Positions 1 through 6,624 are shown, counted from the first letter of the stretch. The stretch: DNA of 6,708 nucleotides from an uncultured Comamonadaceae bacterium (GCA_937871735.1 CALMOI010000534.1:1-6708); one strand, 5' to 3'. Program-made: numbers and translations. Notes: generated by a model from the sequence alone, not told the origin.

Positions 1-1
1 C

Positions 2-70
2 CCACAGAGCCTGTTTTGCAGGCCCTGCGGCCCCACTCACGCCCAAATTCAACAACTCACTGAAAGCTAA
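2..70 (+). CDS. Possible C-terminal tail of an upstream gene (partial)
   Basis: The second reading frame is open from the window edge to a TAA at 68-70, two bases before the next ATG. It would encode 22 residues ending in ...HAQIQQLTES and containing a CxxC pair (FCRPC). The tight spacing matches the operon style of the rest of the window. The other two forward frames are also open over most of this stretch, so the frame choice rests on spacing and a modest excess of G/C at third codon positions. No function can be given. A short inverted repeat, GCCTG-TTTTG-CAGGC, lies at 9-23; it has no T-run after it and does not look like a terminator. Confidence 0.25.
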   Translation, partial: PQSLFCRPCGPTHAQIQQLTES

Positions 71-72
71 CC

Positions 73-609
73 ATGACCACCGCTAAAACCACCGCCACAA
101 CACCCGCCCCCCTCGACCGCCACGGTGCCCACTGGGAACTGCACGACTGCATCCGCGTCGGCACCCAGCACGACCGCGAAACCAGCGACATCGACCTCGG
201 CACCCTCGACATCCACACCCAGCGCCACCCCTTCCGTGCCAAAGGCTTGCCCTTCATCGTCCTGACCAACACCGCTGAAGGCTTCAACTTCAGCGGCTGG
301 CTCACCCCCGACTCAGCCCAAATCCTGATCAACGCTATTGAGTCCGGTCTGCGCACTCCCCCTGCTGAACATGCAGGCCGTATCGACATTACCACCTCCA
401 TCACCTTCATCAACTGCAAATACAACACCTACGTCTACAGCCGGACCCACCATCGCGAACACGTCATCAACCTCAGCCTGGTCACGCCTGGCTACCAAGC
501 CACCTACGACATCACCCACACCCACGCTCCTGACCTCATCACCGCCCTGCGCGCTGCTATCACCCGCTGCCAGCAAGTCAGTGCCGCATTAGCAGCCAAA
601 GCCAAGTAA
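73..609 (+). CDS. Hypothetical protein, 178 aa, early phage region
   Basis: I do not recognise the family. The N-terminus (residues 1-15) is Thr/Ala/Pro-rich and probably disordered. Residues about 17-75 look like a beta-rich segment with alternating polar and hydrophobic residues. Residues 76-93 (WLTPDSAQILINAIESGL) form an apparent amphipathic helix of the 'LTPDxAxxLxxAI' type seen in many small phage proteins. A second beta-rich part (about 104-148) is followed by a C-terminal helix (153-178) rich in Ala. No signal peptide, membrane segment or catalytic motif is visible, so a cytoplasmic protein is likely. The coding strand is extremely C-rich (29 C against 8 G in bases 61-120). The start ATG at 73 has only a weak purine stretch (GAAAG, 62-66) upstream. 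It ends six bases before the primase-helicase gene, so the two are probably co-transcribed. The ORF length and codon pattern make it a real gene; its role is unknown. Confidence 0.8.
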   Translation: MTTAKTTATTPAPLDRHGAHWELHDCIRVGTQHDRETSDIDLGTLDIHTQRHPFRAKGLPFIVLTNTAEGFNFSGWLTPDSAQILINAIESGLRTPPAEHAGRIDITTSITFINCKYNTYVYSRTHHREHVINLSLVTPGYQATYDITHTHAPDLITALRAAITRCQQVSAALAAKAK

Positions 610-615
610 GTCGCA

Positions 616-3354
616 GTGATGGACTACACCGACGACCTGCTGGACGAGATCGCGCAAAACCTTCAGCGCGACTACGGCTTCAAGCTCAAGGCAGGGGGCA
701 AGTACTTACGTGAGGGTTTGTGCCCCAGTTGTGCCCAAAAGGAGATGTGGACATACGCCGCCTCACCCTGGGTCATCAAGTGCGCCCGAACTAACAACTG
801 CGGCCACGAAGCCCACGCCAAAGAGCTGTACCCCGACCTGTTCGAGAGCTGGACTGACCGCTTCCAAAAACCCGAGCTGTCCAAGCCCGTAGAACAGCAA
901 AACCCCAACGCCGCCGCCGATGCGTACCTCAAATTCAATCGCGGCTTTGAGCTGGATCGCATCCGTGGCCTGTACACCCAAGAGGTCTACACCGACCACC
1001 GCACCGGCCACAGCACGGCCACCGTGCGCTTCAAGCTGGCCGACACCCACTGGGAACGGCTGATCGACAAGCCCGGACGCTTCAGCAAAAAAGCCAACTT
1101 CAAAGCCGGTGGCAGCTACGCAGGCCACTGGTGGGCCATGCCCAGCCTCACCTTCATTGACGATGCTGCCCCGGTCGATGAACTCTGGCTGGTAGAAGGC
1201 ATCTTTGACGCCATCGCCCTCGCCCACCACGGCATCCACGCCGTGTCGCTGATGAGCAGCAACAACTACCCCGAGCACGCCCTGCAAGCGCTAGACACGC
1301 AGCTCAACCACCAAGGCATCAGCCGCAACAAACCCAAACTGGTCTGGGCGCTTGATGGCGACACTGCCGGGCGCACATTCACCCGCAAACACGTCAAGCG
1401 CGCCCGCGACGACGGCTGGACGTGTCTGGCCGCCCAGATCCCGCAAAAGGGCAAGACCAAGCTGGACTGGAACGATGCCCACCAGCGCGACATGCTGCAA
1501 GACCAGCACCTCAAGGACTACCGCTACCACGGTGCGCTGCTGATCGCCGCCACCGCCAAAGACAAAGCCCTGCTCACCTACAACCACACCGGCAAAGCAG
1601 ACTTTGACCTGGTGCATGACAAGCAAACCTACTGGTTCAAGCTCGACCTGGAGCGCTACAACAAAGCCATCGACACCCTGACCAAAGATGTCGAAGGCGG
1701 CCACCGCCCGCACATGAGCGAAGAAGAGCGGCGTGAACTGGCGCTGGCCGAATCTGGCTCCCTGCGCCACATCGCCACCTGCGACTTCTCTACCCTCTAC
1801 TACCAGCGCAACGACGTGACTGCCGAGAGCTGGTACTACATGCGCGTGCGCTTCCCACACACCGGGGCCGACCGCAAAGACACCTTCACCGCCGGGCACC
1901 TTAGCACCGCCAGCGAGTTCAAAAAGCGCCTGTTGGAGATGGCCCCCGGTGCCATGTTCAGCGGCAGCAGCGCCCAGCTCGAACGGATCATGCAGCGCCA
2001 GCTCTACAACATCCGCACCGTCAAAACCGTGGACTTTGTGGGCTACAGCCGCGAACACAGCGTCTACGTCTTCCCCAACGTCGCCGTGCATGGCGGGCAG
2101 ATCCACGACATCAACAAAGAAGACTTCTTCGAAGTCGGCAACCTTTCCATCAAAACCCTGCAACGGAGCATTCGCTTGGACATCAACCCTAACCCCGATC
2201 ACTACACCAAAGACTGGCAGCAGCACCTGTGGGCCGCATTTGGTGTCAAAGGCTACATCGCCACCGCCTTCTGGCTGGGCAGCTTGTTTGCTGAGCAAAT
2301 CCGCCACCAACAAGCCAGCTTCCCGTTCCTTGAAATCGTTGGCGAGCCCGGCAGCGGCAAATCCACCCTGATCCAGTTCCTCTGGAAGCTGCTAGGCCGC
2401 GACTACGAAGGTTTCGACCCCAGCAAATCCACCAGCGCCGGGCGTATGCGCACCTTCACCCAAGTTGCGGGCCTGCCCATCGTGCTGATCGAATCTGACC
2501 GCGAAACCAAAAGCGGCAACCAAGCCCACATCAAGTCCTTCGACTGGGACGAACTCAAAGACGCCTACAACGGCAACTCCATCCGCACCACCGGCGTGAA
2601 AACCGGCGGCAACGAAACCTACGACCCACCGTTTCGCGCCAGCATCGTCATCAGCCAGAACAACCCCGTGCAGGCCAGCCAAGCCATCATGGAACGCATC
2701 TGCCACATGACCTTCGACACCCGTGGCTTCACCCCATCCAGCTACGAAAGCGCCAAAACCATCGAGCGCTACGACATCGAGCAAGTCAGCGGCTTCATCC
2801 TGAGCGCCCTCAAGCGCGAGCCCAAGCTGCTCGAAGTCATCACCAGCACCCACGAAGAGCGCGTCCAGTTCCTGCTGGCGCAAGACGGCATCGCCAAACC
2901 CCGCATCGCCAAGAACCACGCCCAGCTGCTGGGCATGTGCGAAGCCCTGCGCCAACTGGTACGCATCCACGACCACCAGTTCGACCAGGTGCGCGAGCAA
3001 ATCATCACCATGGCCCGCGAGCGCCAGCACTCCATCAACGCCGATCACCCCCTGGTGGCCGAGTTCTGGGAGTGCTTCGAGTACCTCGACACCGTGGGCA
3101 GCATGCGTGTCAACGGCGGCTACGACTACACCCCGCTGCTCAACCACAGCGCCGACGCTGAGCTGATCGCCGTCAACCTCAGCCACTTTGCAGAGGTGGC
3201 CGCCAACCACCGCCAGCAAATCCCCGTCATGGCCGAGCTGAAAAAGGCCCTGAAAACGTCCAAGAAATACCGCTTCGTCGACATCAAAACCGTCAACAGC
3301 GCCATCAAAAACAAATCCGTTTACTGCTGGGTTTTTGAAGCCCCCAAACACTGA
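616..3354 (+). CDS. Zinc finger-Toprim-AAA+ primase-helicase, replication protein
   Basis: This is probably the replicative primase-helicase of the element, making RNA primers and unwinding DNA at the fork. Residues 36-64 form a zinc-binding site (CPSC, then C56, C62 and H64), as in DnaG-type primases. A Toprim domain follows: the conserved glutamate is in WLVEGIFDAI (E194) and the DxD in WALDGDTAGR (D247, D249). KLDWNDAH (282-289) matches the 'DWND' element often found after Toprim in mobile-element primases. Residues about 470-700 hold an ATPase resembling DUF927/AAA+ proteins: Walker A GEPGSGKST (576-584), a Walker B-like VLIESD (623-628), a sensor-like SIVISQNN (676-683) and an ER pair at 693-694. 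The C-terminal 200 residues are mostly helical. Either GTG 616 or ATG 619 could be the start; neither has a strong ribosome binding site. The upstream gene ends six bases before GTG 616. The domain calls are secure. The helicase activity and the exact superfamily of the ATPase are inferred. Confidence 0.9.
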   Translation: MMDYTDDLLDEIAQNLQRDYGFKLKAGGKYLREGLCPSCAQKEMWTYAASPWVIKCARTNNCGHEAHAKELYPDLFESWTDRFQKPELSKPVEQQNPNAAADAYLKFNRGFELDRIRGLYTQEVYTDHRTGHSTATVRFKLADTHWERLIDKPGRFSKKANFKAGGSYAGHWWAMPSLTFIDDAAPVDELWLVEGIFDAIALAHHGIHAVSLMSSNNYPEHALQALDTQLNHQGISRNKPKLVWALDGDTAGRTFTRKHVKRARDDGWTCLAAQIPQKGKTKLDWNDAHQRDMLQDQHLKDYRYHGALLIAATAKDKALLTYNHTGKADFDLVHDKQTYWFKLDLERYNKAIDTLTKDVEGGHRPHMSEEERRELALAESGSLRHIATCDFSTLYYQRNDVTAESWYYMRVRFPHTGADRKDTFTAGHLSTASEFKKRLLEMAPGAMFSGSSAQLERIMQRQLYNIRTVKTVDFVGYSREHSVYVFPNVAVHGGQIHDINKEDFFEVGNLSIKTLQRSIRLDINPNPDHYTKDWQQHLWAAFGVKGYIATAFWLGSLFAEQIRHQQASFPFLEIVGEPGSGKSTLIQFLWKLLGRDYEGFDPSKSTSAGRMRTFTQVAGLPIVLIESDRETKSGNQAHIKSFDWDELKDAYNGNSIRTTGVKTGGNETYDPPFRASIVISQNNPVQASQAIMERICHMTFDTRGFTPSSYESAKTIERYDIEQVSGFILSALKREPKLLEVITSTHEERVQFLLAQDGIAKPRIAKNHAQLLGMCEALRQLVRIHDHQFDQVREQIITMARERQHSINADHPLVAEFWECFEYLDTVGSMRVNGGYDYTPLLNHSADAELIAVNLSHFAEVAANHRQQIPVMAELKKALKTSKKYRFVDIKTVNSAIKNKSVYCWVFEAPKH

Positions 3355-3374
3355 AACCACCACAAAGCCGCCAC

Positions 3375-3602
3375 ATGACCAACCCCACACCAAACACCAA
3401 AGTGCTCGACACCATCGGCAAACGCAACGCCAAGCTCAAGCCCAACAACGGCTACGGCCTCACCGCCGAACAGCGCGCCGGCACGGCCCCCAGCGTAGTC
3501 ACCCGCCCCTATGAACCCCTTCCCGCCAGCAACTGGCAGCCGCCCCGCGCCGGCAGCTACACCCCGCAACCTATCCGCAGCATCAACTACCGCGACCAAT
3601 GA
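3375..3602 (+). CDS. Small proline-rich hypothetical protein, 75 aa
   Basis: This is a short unrecognised protein between the primase-helicase and the nucleotide kinase. It is basic at the N-terminus (TIGKRNAKLK, residues 13-22) and rich in Pro, Thr, Ala and Asn, especially in the second half (RPYEPLPASNWQPPRAGSY, 44-62). The composition suggests a largely disordered protein, perhaps a binding partner or linker, with no enzyme motif or membrane segment. The start is 20 bases after the primase stop. The stop TGA (3600-3602) overlaps an ATG at 3599 in an ATGA arrangement, which favours translation of this frame. The C-heavy base usage matches both neighbours. An accidental ORF is possible given the low complexity, but the tight spacing on both sides argues for a gene. 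Confidence 0.6.
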   Translation: MTNPTPNTKVLDTIGKRNAKLKPNNGYGLTAEQRAGTAPSVVTRPYEPLPASNWQPPRAGSYTPQPIRSINYRDQ

Positions 3603-3606
3603 CCAC

Positions 3607-3612
3607 AGGAGA
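3607..3612 (+). promoter_or_regulatory. Ribosome binding site choosing the kinase start
   Basis: AGGAGA lies seven to eight bases before ATG 3620, a near-ideal Shine-Dalgarno site. It favours ATG 3620 over the in-frame ATG 3599, which overlaps the previous stop (ATGA) but has no good site of its own. The longer form would add only MTTGEPA before the conserved core, so 3620 is the better start. Confidence 0.7.
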
Positions 3613-3619
3613 GCCAGCC

Positions 3620-4246
3620 ATGCCCAAAACCCAACCCATCGTTCACATCGTCGCCCTCACCGGCGCAGCCGGATCCGGCAAAGACAGCGCTGCATGCGCC
3701 CTGGCCAGCGCCGGGTGGCGCACCGTAGCCTATGCCGACGCCATCCGCTCTGAAGCCTGCAAAAACTGGCATATCGACGAACGCTACTTCACCACCCGCC
3801 ACTGCAAAGATGAGCCCTTCCCTACCCTCAGCATCGACCACAGCAAAAACCCCGACTTCATCCGCTGGGCCATGCAAACCCTGCGTGGCAGCGACGAAAG
3901 CCCCAGCGAATGCATCAGCGCGCCGCGCAGCCCGCGCTGGGTCATGCAGCGCTGGGGCGACTACAAACGCCGCTTCAACACCTACTACTGGAGCGACATC
4001 GTCAGCCGCTGGATCGACTATCAAATCGCCTACGACAACACCAACGTCGTCATCACCGACCTGCGCATGCCCTGGGAACAAACCCACCTCAAAGCCAAAC
4101 TGCAAACCCTAGAGCGCGTGGGTGTGAACGCCAAACTGACCACCATCCGCATCCACCGACCCGGCCTACAAAAGACCGATGACCCCCACCCCACCGAGCA
4201 GCTCATCCACAGCCTGAAAACACTATCAACAACGACAGCACCCTAG
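3620..4246 (+). CDS. Phage-type deoxynucleoside monophosphate kinase (C-terminus frameshifted)
   Basis: The predicted role is phosphorylation of dNMPs to dNDPs with ATP, which feeds DNA synthesis during element replication. Counting from ATG 3620, the P-loop is GAAGSGKDS (15-23). YADAIR (38-43) fits the position where this family binds substrate. MQRWGDYKRR..YYW (109-124) resembles the 'LQxWGT...R...YW' block of T4 gp1-like kinases. VITDLRMPWE (144-153) matches the conserved 'DxRxxxE' strand, and DPHPTEQ (188-194) the 'HxSE' element near the C-terminus. The current frame then gives a short, atypical end (LSTTTAP) and stops at 4246, for 208 residues. A typical family ending, TINNDSTLVALSEQIL, lies directly downstream in the -1 frame. 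The gene is therefore probably broken by one base, misassembled, or recoded. The kinase core looks intact, so activity may survive. Family assignment is by motif pattern only. Confidence 0.8.
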   Translation: MPKTQPIVHIVALTGAAGSGKDSAACALASAGWRTVAYADAIRSEACKNWHIDERYFTTRHCKDEPFPTLSIDHSKNPDFIRWAMQTLRGSDESPSECISAPRSPRWVMQRWGDYKRRFNTYYWSDIVSRWIDYQIAYDNTNVVITDLRMPWEQTHLKAKLQTLERVGVNAKLTTIRIHRPGLQKTDDPHPTEQLIHSLKTLSTTTAP

Positions 4247-4326
4247 TCGCCCTTAGCGAGCAGATCCTGAGCGCCGTCGGCAACCAATCCAACACCAACA
4301 GCTACGTTCATGGGGTGATGGCATGA
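4219..4326 (+). other. Displaced C-terminal tail of the kinase in the -1 frame
   Basis: Read in the -1 frame, this stretch encodes NTINNDSTLVALSEQIL followed by about 18 more residues ending in VHGVMA, with a TGA at 4324-4326. The frame is open from 4183 but has no ATG, GTG or TTG start until its last few codons, so it is not an independent gene. 'TINNDSTL..L' is a usual C-terminal ending for the kinase family. One extra A in the AAAA run at 4217-4220 would join the frames as ...LKNTINND..., giving a protein of about 235 residues. The restored stop then overlaps the methyltransferase ATG (4323) as ATGA, exactly like the other junctions in this operon. Confidence 0.7.
4311..4316 (+). promoter_or_regulatory. 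Possible ribosome binding site for the methyltransferase
   Basis: A G-rich GGGGTG-like stretch lies six to seven bases before ATG 4323 and is an acceptable but imperfect Shine-Dalgarno match. It sits inside the displaced kinase tail. Coupling from the upstream reading frame would also help initiation at 4323. Confidence 0.4.
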
Positions 4327-6134
4327 GCACCGTAGAAATCAAACACTTTCATTTGTTCTGCGGCCTTGGCGGTGGAGCCAAGGGCTTCAACGCCGCATCG
4401 CCCCGCGTGGGCACCGTGCAAGCCCGCTTTCGCTGCCTGGGCGGCATCGACGTTGACAAGGCCAGCATTGCCGACTTTGGCCGACTCGCTGGCGTGCCCG
4501 GCACCGTGCTGGATCTGTTCGACCGCGAGCAGTACATCGCCTTTCACGGCCACCAGCCGCCCAGCGACTGGCGCGAGGCCACACCGAAAAACCTCCAGCG
4601 CGCGGCCGGTGGCGAGCGGCCCAACATCGTGTTCTTGTCCGCCCCATGCAAGGGCTTCAGCGGCTTGCTGAACGAAACCAAAAGCAAAACGCCCAAGTAC
4701 CAAGCCCTCAACCGCCTCACGCTGCGCGGCGTGTGGCTGATGCTGGAGGCTTGGGCCGACCACCCGCCCGAGCTGGTGCTGTTCGAGAACGTGCCGCGCC
4801 TTGCCACTCGTGGTCGCGCCCTGCTTGACCAGATCACCGCCATGCTGCGTGCCTACGGCTATGCCGTGGCCGAGACCACGCACGATTGCGGCGAGTTGGG
4901 CGGACTGGCCCAAAGCCGCAAGCGCTTCTTGCTGGTCGCCCGGCACATCGAGCAAGTTCCGCCCATGCTGTACCAGCCCGACCGTCGCCCACTGCGCGCT
5001 GTGGGCGACGTGCTGGGCCGCATGCCCATGCCGGGCGACCTGCGCGCCGGGGCCATGCACCGCATCCCTGCCTTACAGTGGAAAACCTGGGTGCGCCTGG
5101 CATTTGTGCGCGCCGGTGGCGACTGGCGCAGCCTGAACCGGCTGGAAGTGGCCGATGGCGTGCTGCGCGACTACCTGATCGTGCCCGACATGCACGTCGG
5201 TACGCTGGGCGTGCGCCGCTGGAGCGCCCCCTGCGGCACCGTCACCGGCAACGCCCGGCCCGCAACAGGCGCATTCAGCGTGGCCGATCCACGCCACCCG
5301 CCTGAAGCAGCCCAGTACAGCCAGTACGGCATCAATCAATGGAATGAATCCACAGGAGCCGTCATCGGCGTCAAGTCTCCGGGACAAGGCACGTTCAGCG
5401 TGGCCGATCCTCGCTGCCCTAGTACTTTGCACAGCAATGCATTTCGCGTAGTTCGGTGGTCTGACCACGCCATGACCGTCACCGGCGGCCTGGGATCTGT
5501 GGGCGGATGCGTGGCCGACCCGCGCAACGTCGGTGCCGACTTCGCAAAGTACGGGGTGGCCGACTGGCAGCGCGCAGCGGGCACAGTCATCAGCGGCAGC
5601 ACCACCGGCCAGGGCGCTTACGCTGTCGCTGACCCGCGCAGCGGCATGGCCAGCGATCGACGCGACTACCAAAGCGGCGGCCACTACGGCATCATCCCCT
5701 GGAATACCCAGTCAGGGGCCGTCAGCGCCGCAGCGTGCCACGACAACGGGCGCTGGTCGGTGGCCGACCCCAGATCTGGAACACTTGACTCCACCATAGG
5801 CACTACCACTGTTCCAGCCGCAGCCGACAAACTGATCTGCCGCATCGTTGCGGAAGACGGCACGTGGCACCGACCGTTCACAACCCTGGAGCTGGCCGCA
5901 CTGCAATCCCTGGTTGACCCCGAAGAGCAATTTGAGCTTGATGGCTTAAGCGACCAAGCATGGCGCGAACGCATCGGTAACGCCGTCCCCAGCAGCGCCG
6001 CCCAAGCTATTGCCGAAGTCATGGGCCGCACCCTGCTGCTGGCATGGGGCGGAGAGACATTCCAGCTCAGCGCTACACCGATCTGGGTGCGTCCAATCAC
6101 CGCAGCACTGAGCATTACAGGAGTTCCAGCATGA
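4323..6134 (+). CDS. Orphan DNA (cytosine-5-)-methyltransferase with VADPR repeats
   Basis: This enzyme transfers a methyl group from S-adenosylmethionine to C5 of cytosine in DNA. Motifs appear in canonical order: motif I FCGLGGGAKG (12-21) for SAM binding; motif II around D43 (GIDVDK); motif IV SAPCKGFS (107-113) with catalytic C109; motif VI FENVPRL (154-160); motif VIII QSRKRFLLVAR (197-207); motif IX-like FTTLELAALQSL (519-530); motif X IGNAVPSSAAQAIAE (551-565). Between VIII and IX lies about 310 residues, long for this family, including five VADPR repeats (295-484) where the target-recognition domain is expected. At 603 residues it is much larger than typical single-specificity enzymes of 330-450. 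No restriction endonuclease gene adjoins it, so it is an orphan and probably protects the element from host restriction or marks its DNA. The start is ATG 4323. The stop overlaps the next gene as ATGA. The enzyme class is clear; the recognition sequence cannot be read from here. Confidence 0.93.
   Translation: MSTVEIKHFHLFCGLGGGAKGFNAASPRVGTVQARFRCLGGIDVDKASIADFGRLAGVPGTVLDLFDREQYIAFHGHQPPSDWREATPKNLQRAAGGERPNIVFLSAPCKGFSGLLNETKSKTPKYQALNRLTLRGVWLMLEAWADHPPELVLFENVPRLATRGRALLDQITAMLRAYGYAVAETTHDCGELGGLAQSRKRFLLVARHIEQVPPMLYQPDRRPLRAVGDVLGRMPMPGDLRAGAMHRIPALQWKTWVRLAFVRAGGDWRSLNRLEVADGVLRDYLIVPDMHVGTLGVRRWSAPCGTVTGNARPATGAFSVADPRHPPEAAQYSQYGINQWNESTGAVIGVKSPGQGTFSVADPRCPSTLHSNAFRVVRWSDHAMTVTGGLGSVGGCVADPRNVGADFAKYGVADWQRAAGTVISGSTTGQGAYAVADPRSGMASDRRDYQSGGHYGIIPWNTQSGAVSAAACHDNGRWSVADPRSGTLDSTIGTTTVPAAADKLICRIVAEDGTWHRPFTTLELAALQSLVDPEEQFELDGLSDQAWRERIGNAVPSSAAQAIAEVMGRTLLLAWGGETFQLSATPIWVRPITAALSITGVPA
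5205..5774 (+). repeat. Five tandem VADPR modules in the methyltransferase
   Basis: Five diverged protein repeats of 28-30 residues occupy 5205-5294, 5325-5414, 5442-5525, 5550-5639 and 5685-5774, with spacers of 8-15 residues. The shared pattern is [YF]G[IV]xxWxxxxGTVxGxxxxxGxxSVADPR. The Trp, the (T/A)V pair and the VADPR ending are the fixed points. At the DNA level they are mostly diverged, but units 1 and 2 share an exact 17-base match (5274-5290 and 5394-5410) 120 bases apart. The module resembles the 'W.dpa.TvT' segment that precedes motif IX in ordinary C5-methyltransferases, so the array may have grown by duplication of that element. Its position between motifs VIII and IX places it in the DNA-recognition region. 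Confidence 0.9.
6119..6123 (+). promoter_or_regulatory. Ribosome binding site for the 101-aa protein
   Basis: AGGAG lies seven bases before ATG 6131, inside the end of the methyltransferase gene. It selects ATG 6131 over the in-frame upstream ATG at 6044, which would run deep into the methyltransferase coding region. Confidence 0.7.
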
Positions 6135-6436
6135 AGCTCACACTGCCTATCCCAATTCGCAAGGTAGCACTTAGCACGAACACCTACACCTTTGAGTCTG
6201 AAGATCGACTGGTGAATGTGATTGCCGTGTCTCGCACAAGGGCTGGAGCTGGCCGGTGGCACTACACAGCCCACTACGAACACCCGGATACACATCCAGA
6301 AGCATGTAGAACTGGAATTAACGGATCACTGGCCTGTTGGATTCGCCGTGCAAGTTACCCTAAATGGAAACCTCCAGTGTTTTCCAGCAATGAGTCGGAA
6401 ACCGTGATGATCGACCTAAAAAGTGATGCAGCATGA
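6131..6436 (+). CDS. Hypothetical protein, 101 aa
   Basis: I do not recognise the family. The protein begins MKLTLPIPIRKV and looks beta-rich: strands are likely around 2-8, 16-22, 27-34 and 42-49 (RWHYTAHYE). A basic, Pro-containing patch follows at 72-82 (RRASYPKWKPP). It has only two cysteines (C59, C69) and no membrane segment or catalytic motif. The ATG overlaps the methyltransferase stop (ATGA, 6131-6134) and has a good AGGAG site, so it is translated with the methyltransferase. Its base composition is visibly more AT-rich and less C-skewed than the genes at the left of the window, suggesting a different history. It ends in an ATGA overlap with the next gene. A role linked to the methyltransferase is possible from context only. 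Confidence 0.7.
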   Translation: MKLTLPIPIRKVALSTNTYTFESEDRLVNVIAVSRTRAGAGRWHYTAHYEHPDTHPEACRTGINGSLACWIRRASYPKWKPPVFSSNESETVMIDLKSDAA

Positions 6437-6624
6437 CCACCAACGCATGGCGCATCGAAGCCGCCAAGTACCACACCCATCACTTTTCATGCCCCACCTG
6501 CCGCGCCAGCGGCAGCAGCAACAACACCCGCTGCGAGCTGGGCCAATCACTGTGGGACGCATACCAAACGGCATGGGCCGAATGCGTCCAAACCATGCAA
6601 AACCCCTTCGCGGTGCTTGCATGA
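6433..6624 (+). CDS. Small CxxC putative zinc-binding protein, 63 aa
   Basis: This is a short protein with HTHHFSCPTCRASG (residues 14-27) and another cysteine at C34. The pattern H-H-x2-C-x2-C-x10-C could bind a metal ion. It is followed by GQSLWDAYQTAW (37-48), a likely amphipathic helix. Small proteins with a 'C.tC.AsG....RC..G..Lw..Y' layout are familiar in prophages of proteobacteria, but I know of no function. The start ATG overlaps the previous stop (ATGA, 6433-6436). There is only a weak purine stretch upstream (AAAAAGTG), so expression probably depends on coupling. Its own stop forms another ATGA at 6621-6624. Confidence 0.65.
   Translation: MTTNAWRIEAAKYHTHHFSCPTCRASGSSNNTRCELGQSLWDAYQTAWAECVQTMQNPFAVLA

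Noticed and set aside
9..28. Inverted repeats GCCTG-TTTTG-CAGGC and GCAGG-C-CCTGC as a terminator
   Set aside because: The stems are only five bases, they overlap each other, and no T-run follows.
1291..2313. Long minus-strand ORF of 340 codons inside the primase-helicase gene
   Set aside because: It lies entirely opposite a gene with clear Toprim and P-loop motifs. Its Val/Gly/Ala-heavy composition is what the reverse complement of C-ending GC-rich codons produces, and it shows no motif of its own.
2392..3393. Minus-strand ORF of 333 codons opposite the primase C-terminal part
   Set aside because: It has the same low-complexity Val/Gly/Ala/Asp composition caused by the opposite strand's codon usage and no recognisable domain.
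4210..4225. Programmed -1 ribosomal frameshift in the kinase
   Set aside because: No X XXY YYZ slippery heptamer is present in the right phase, and the AAAA run does not allow good -1 re-pairing. A missing A is simpler, although recoding cannot be fully excluded.
4308..5060. Minus-strand ORF of 250 codons opposite the methyltransferase
   Set aside because: It overlaps the catalytic core of a methyltransferase with all its motifs in order; it is a shadow frame.
5205..5774. CRISPR-like or satellite DNA repeats
   Set aside because: The periodicity is at protein level inside an open frame. The DNA copies are diverged and unequally spaced, with only one 17-base exact match.
6044..6436. Longer 130-residue version of the 101-residue protein
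   Set aside because: The extra 29 residues fall inside the methyltransferase coding region, while ATG 6131 has an AGGAG site at the right distance and an ATGA overlap.
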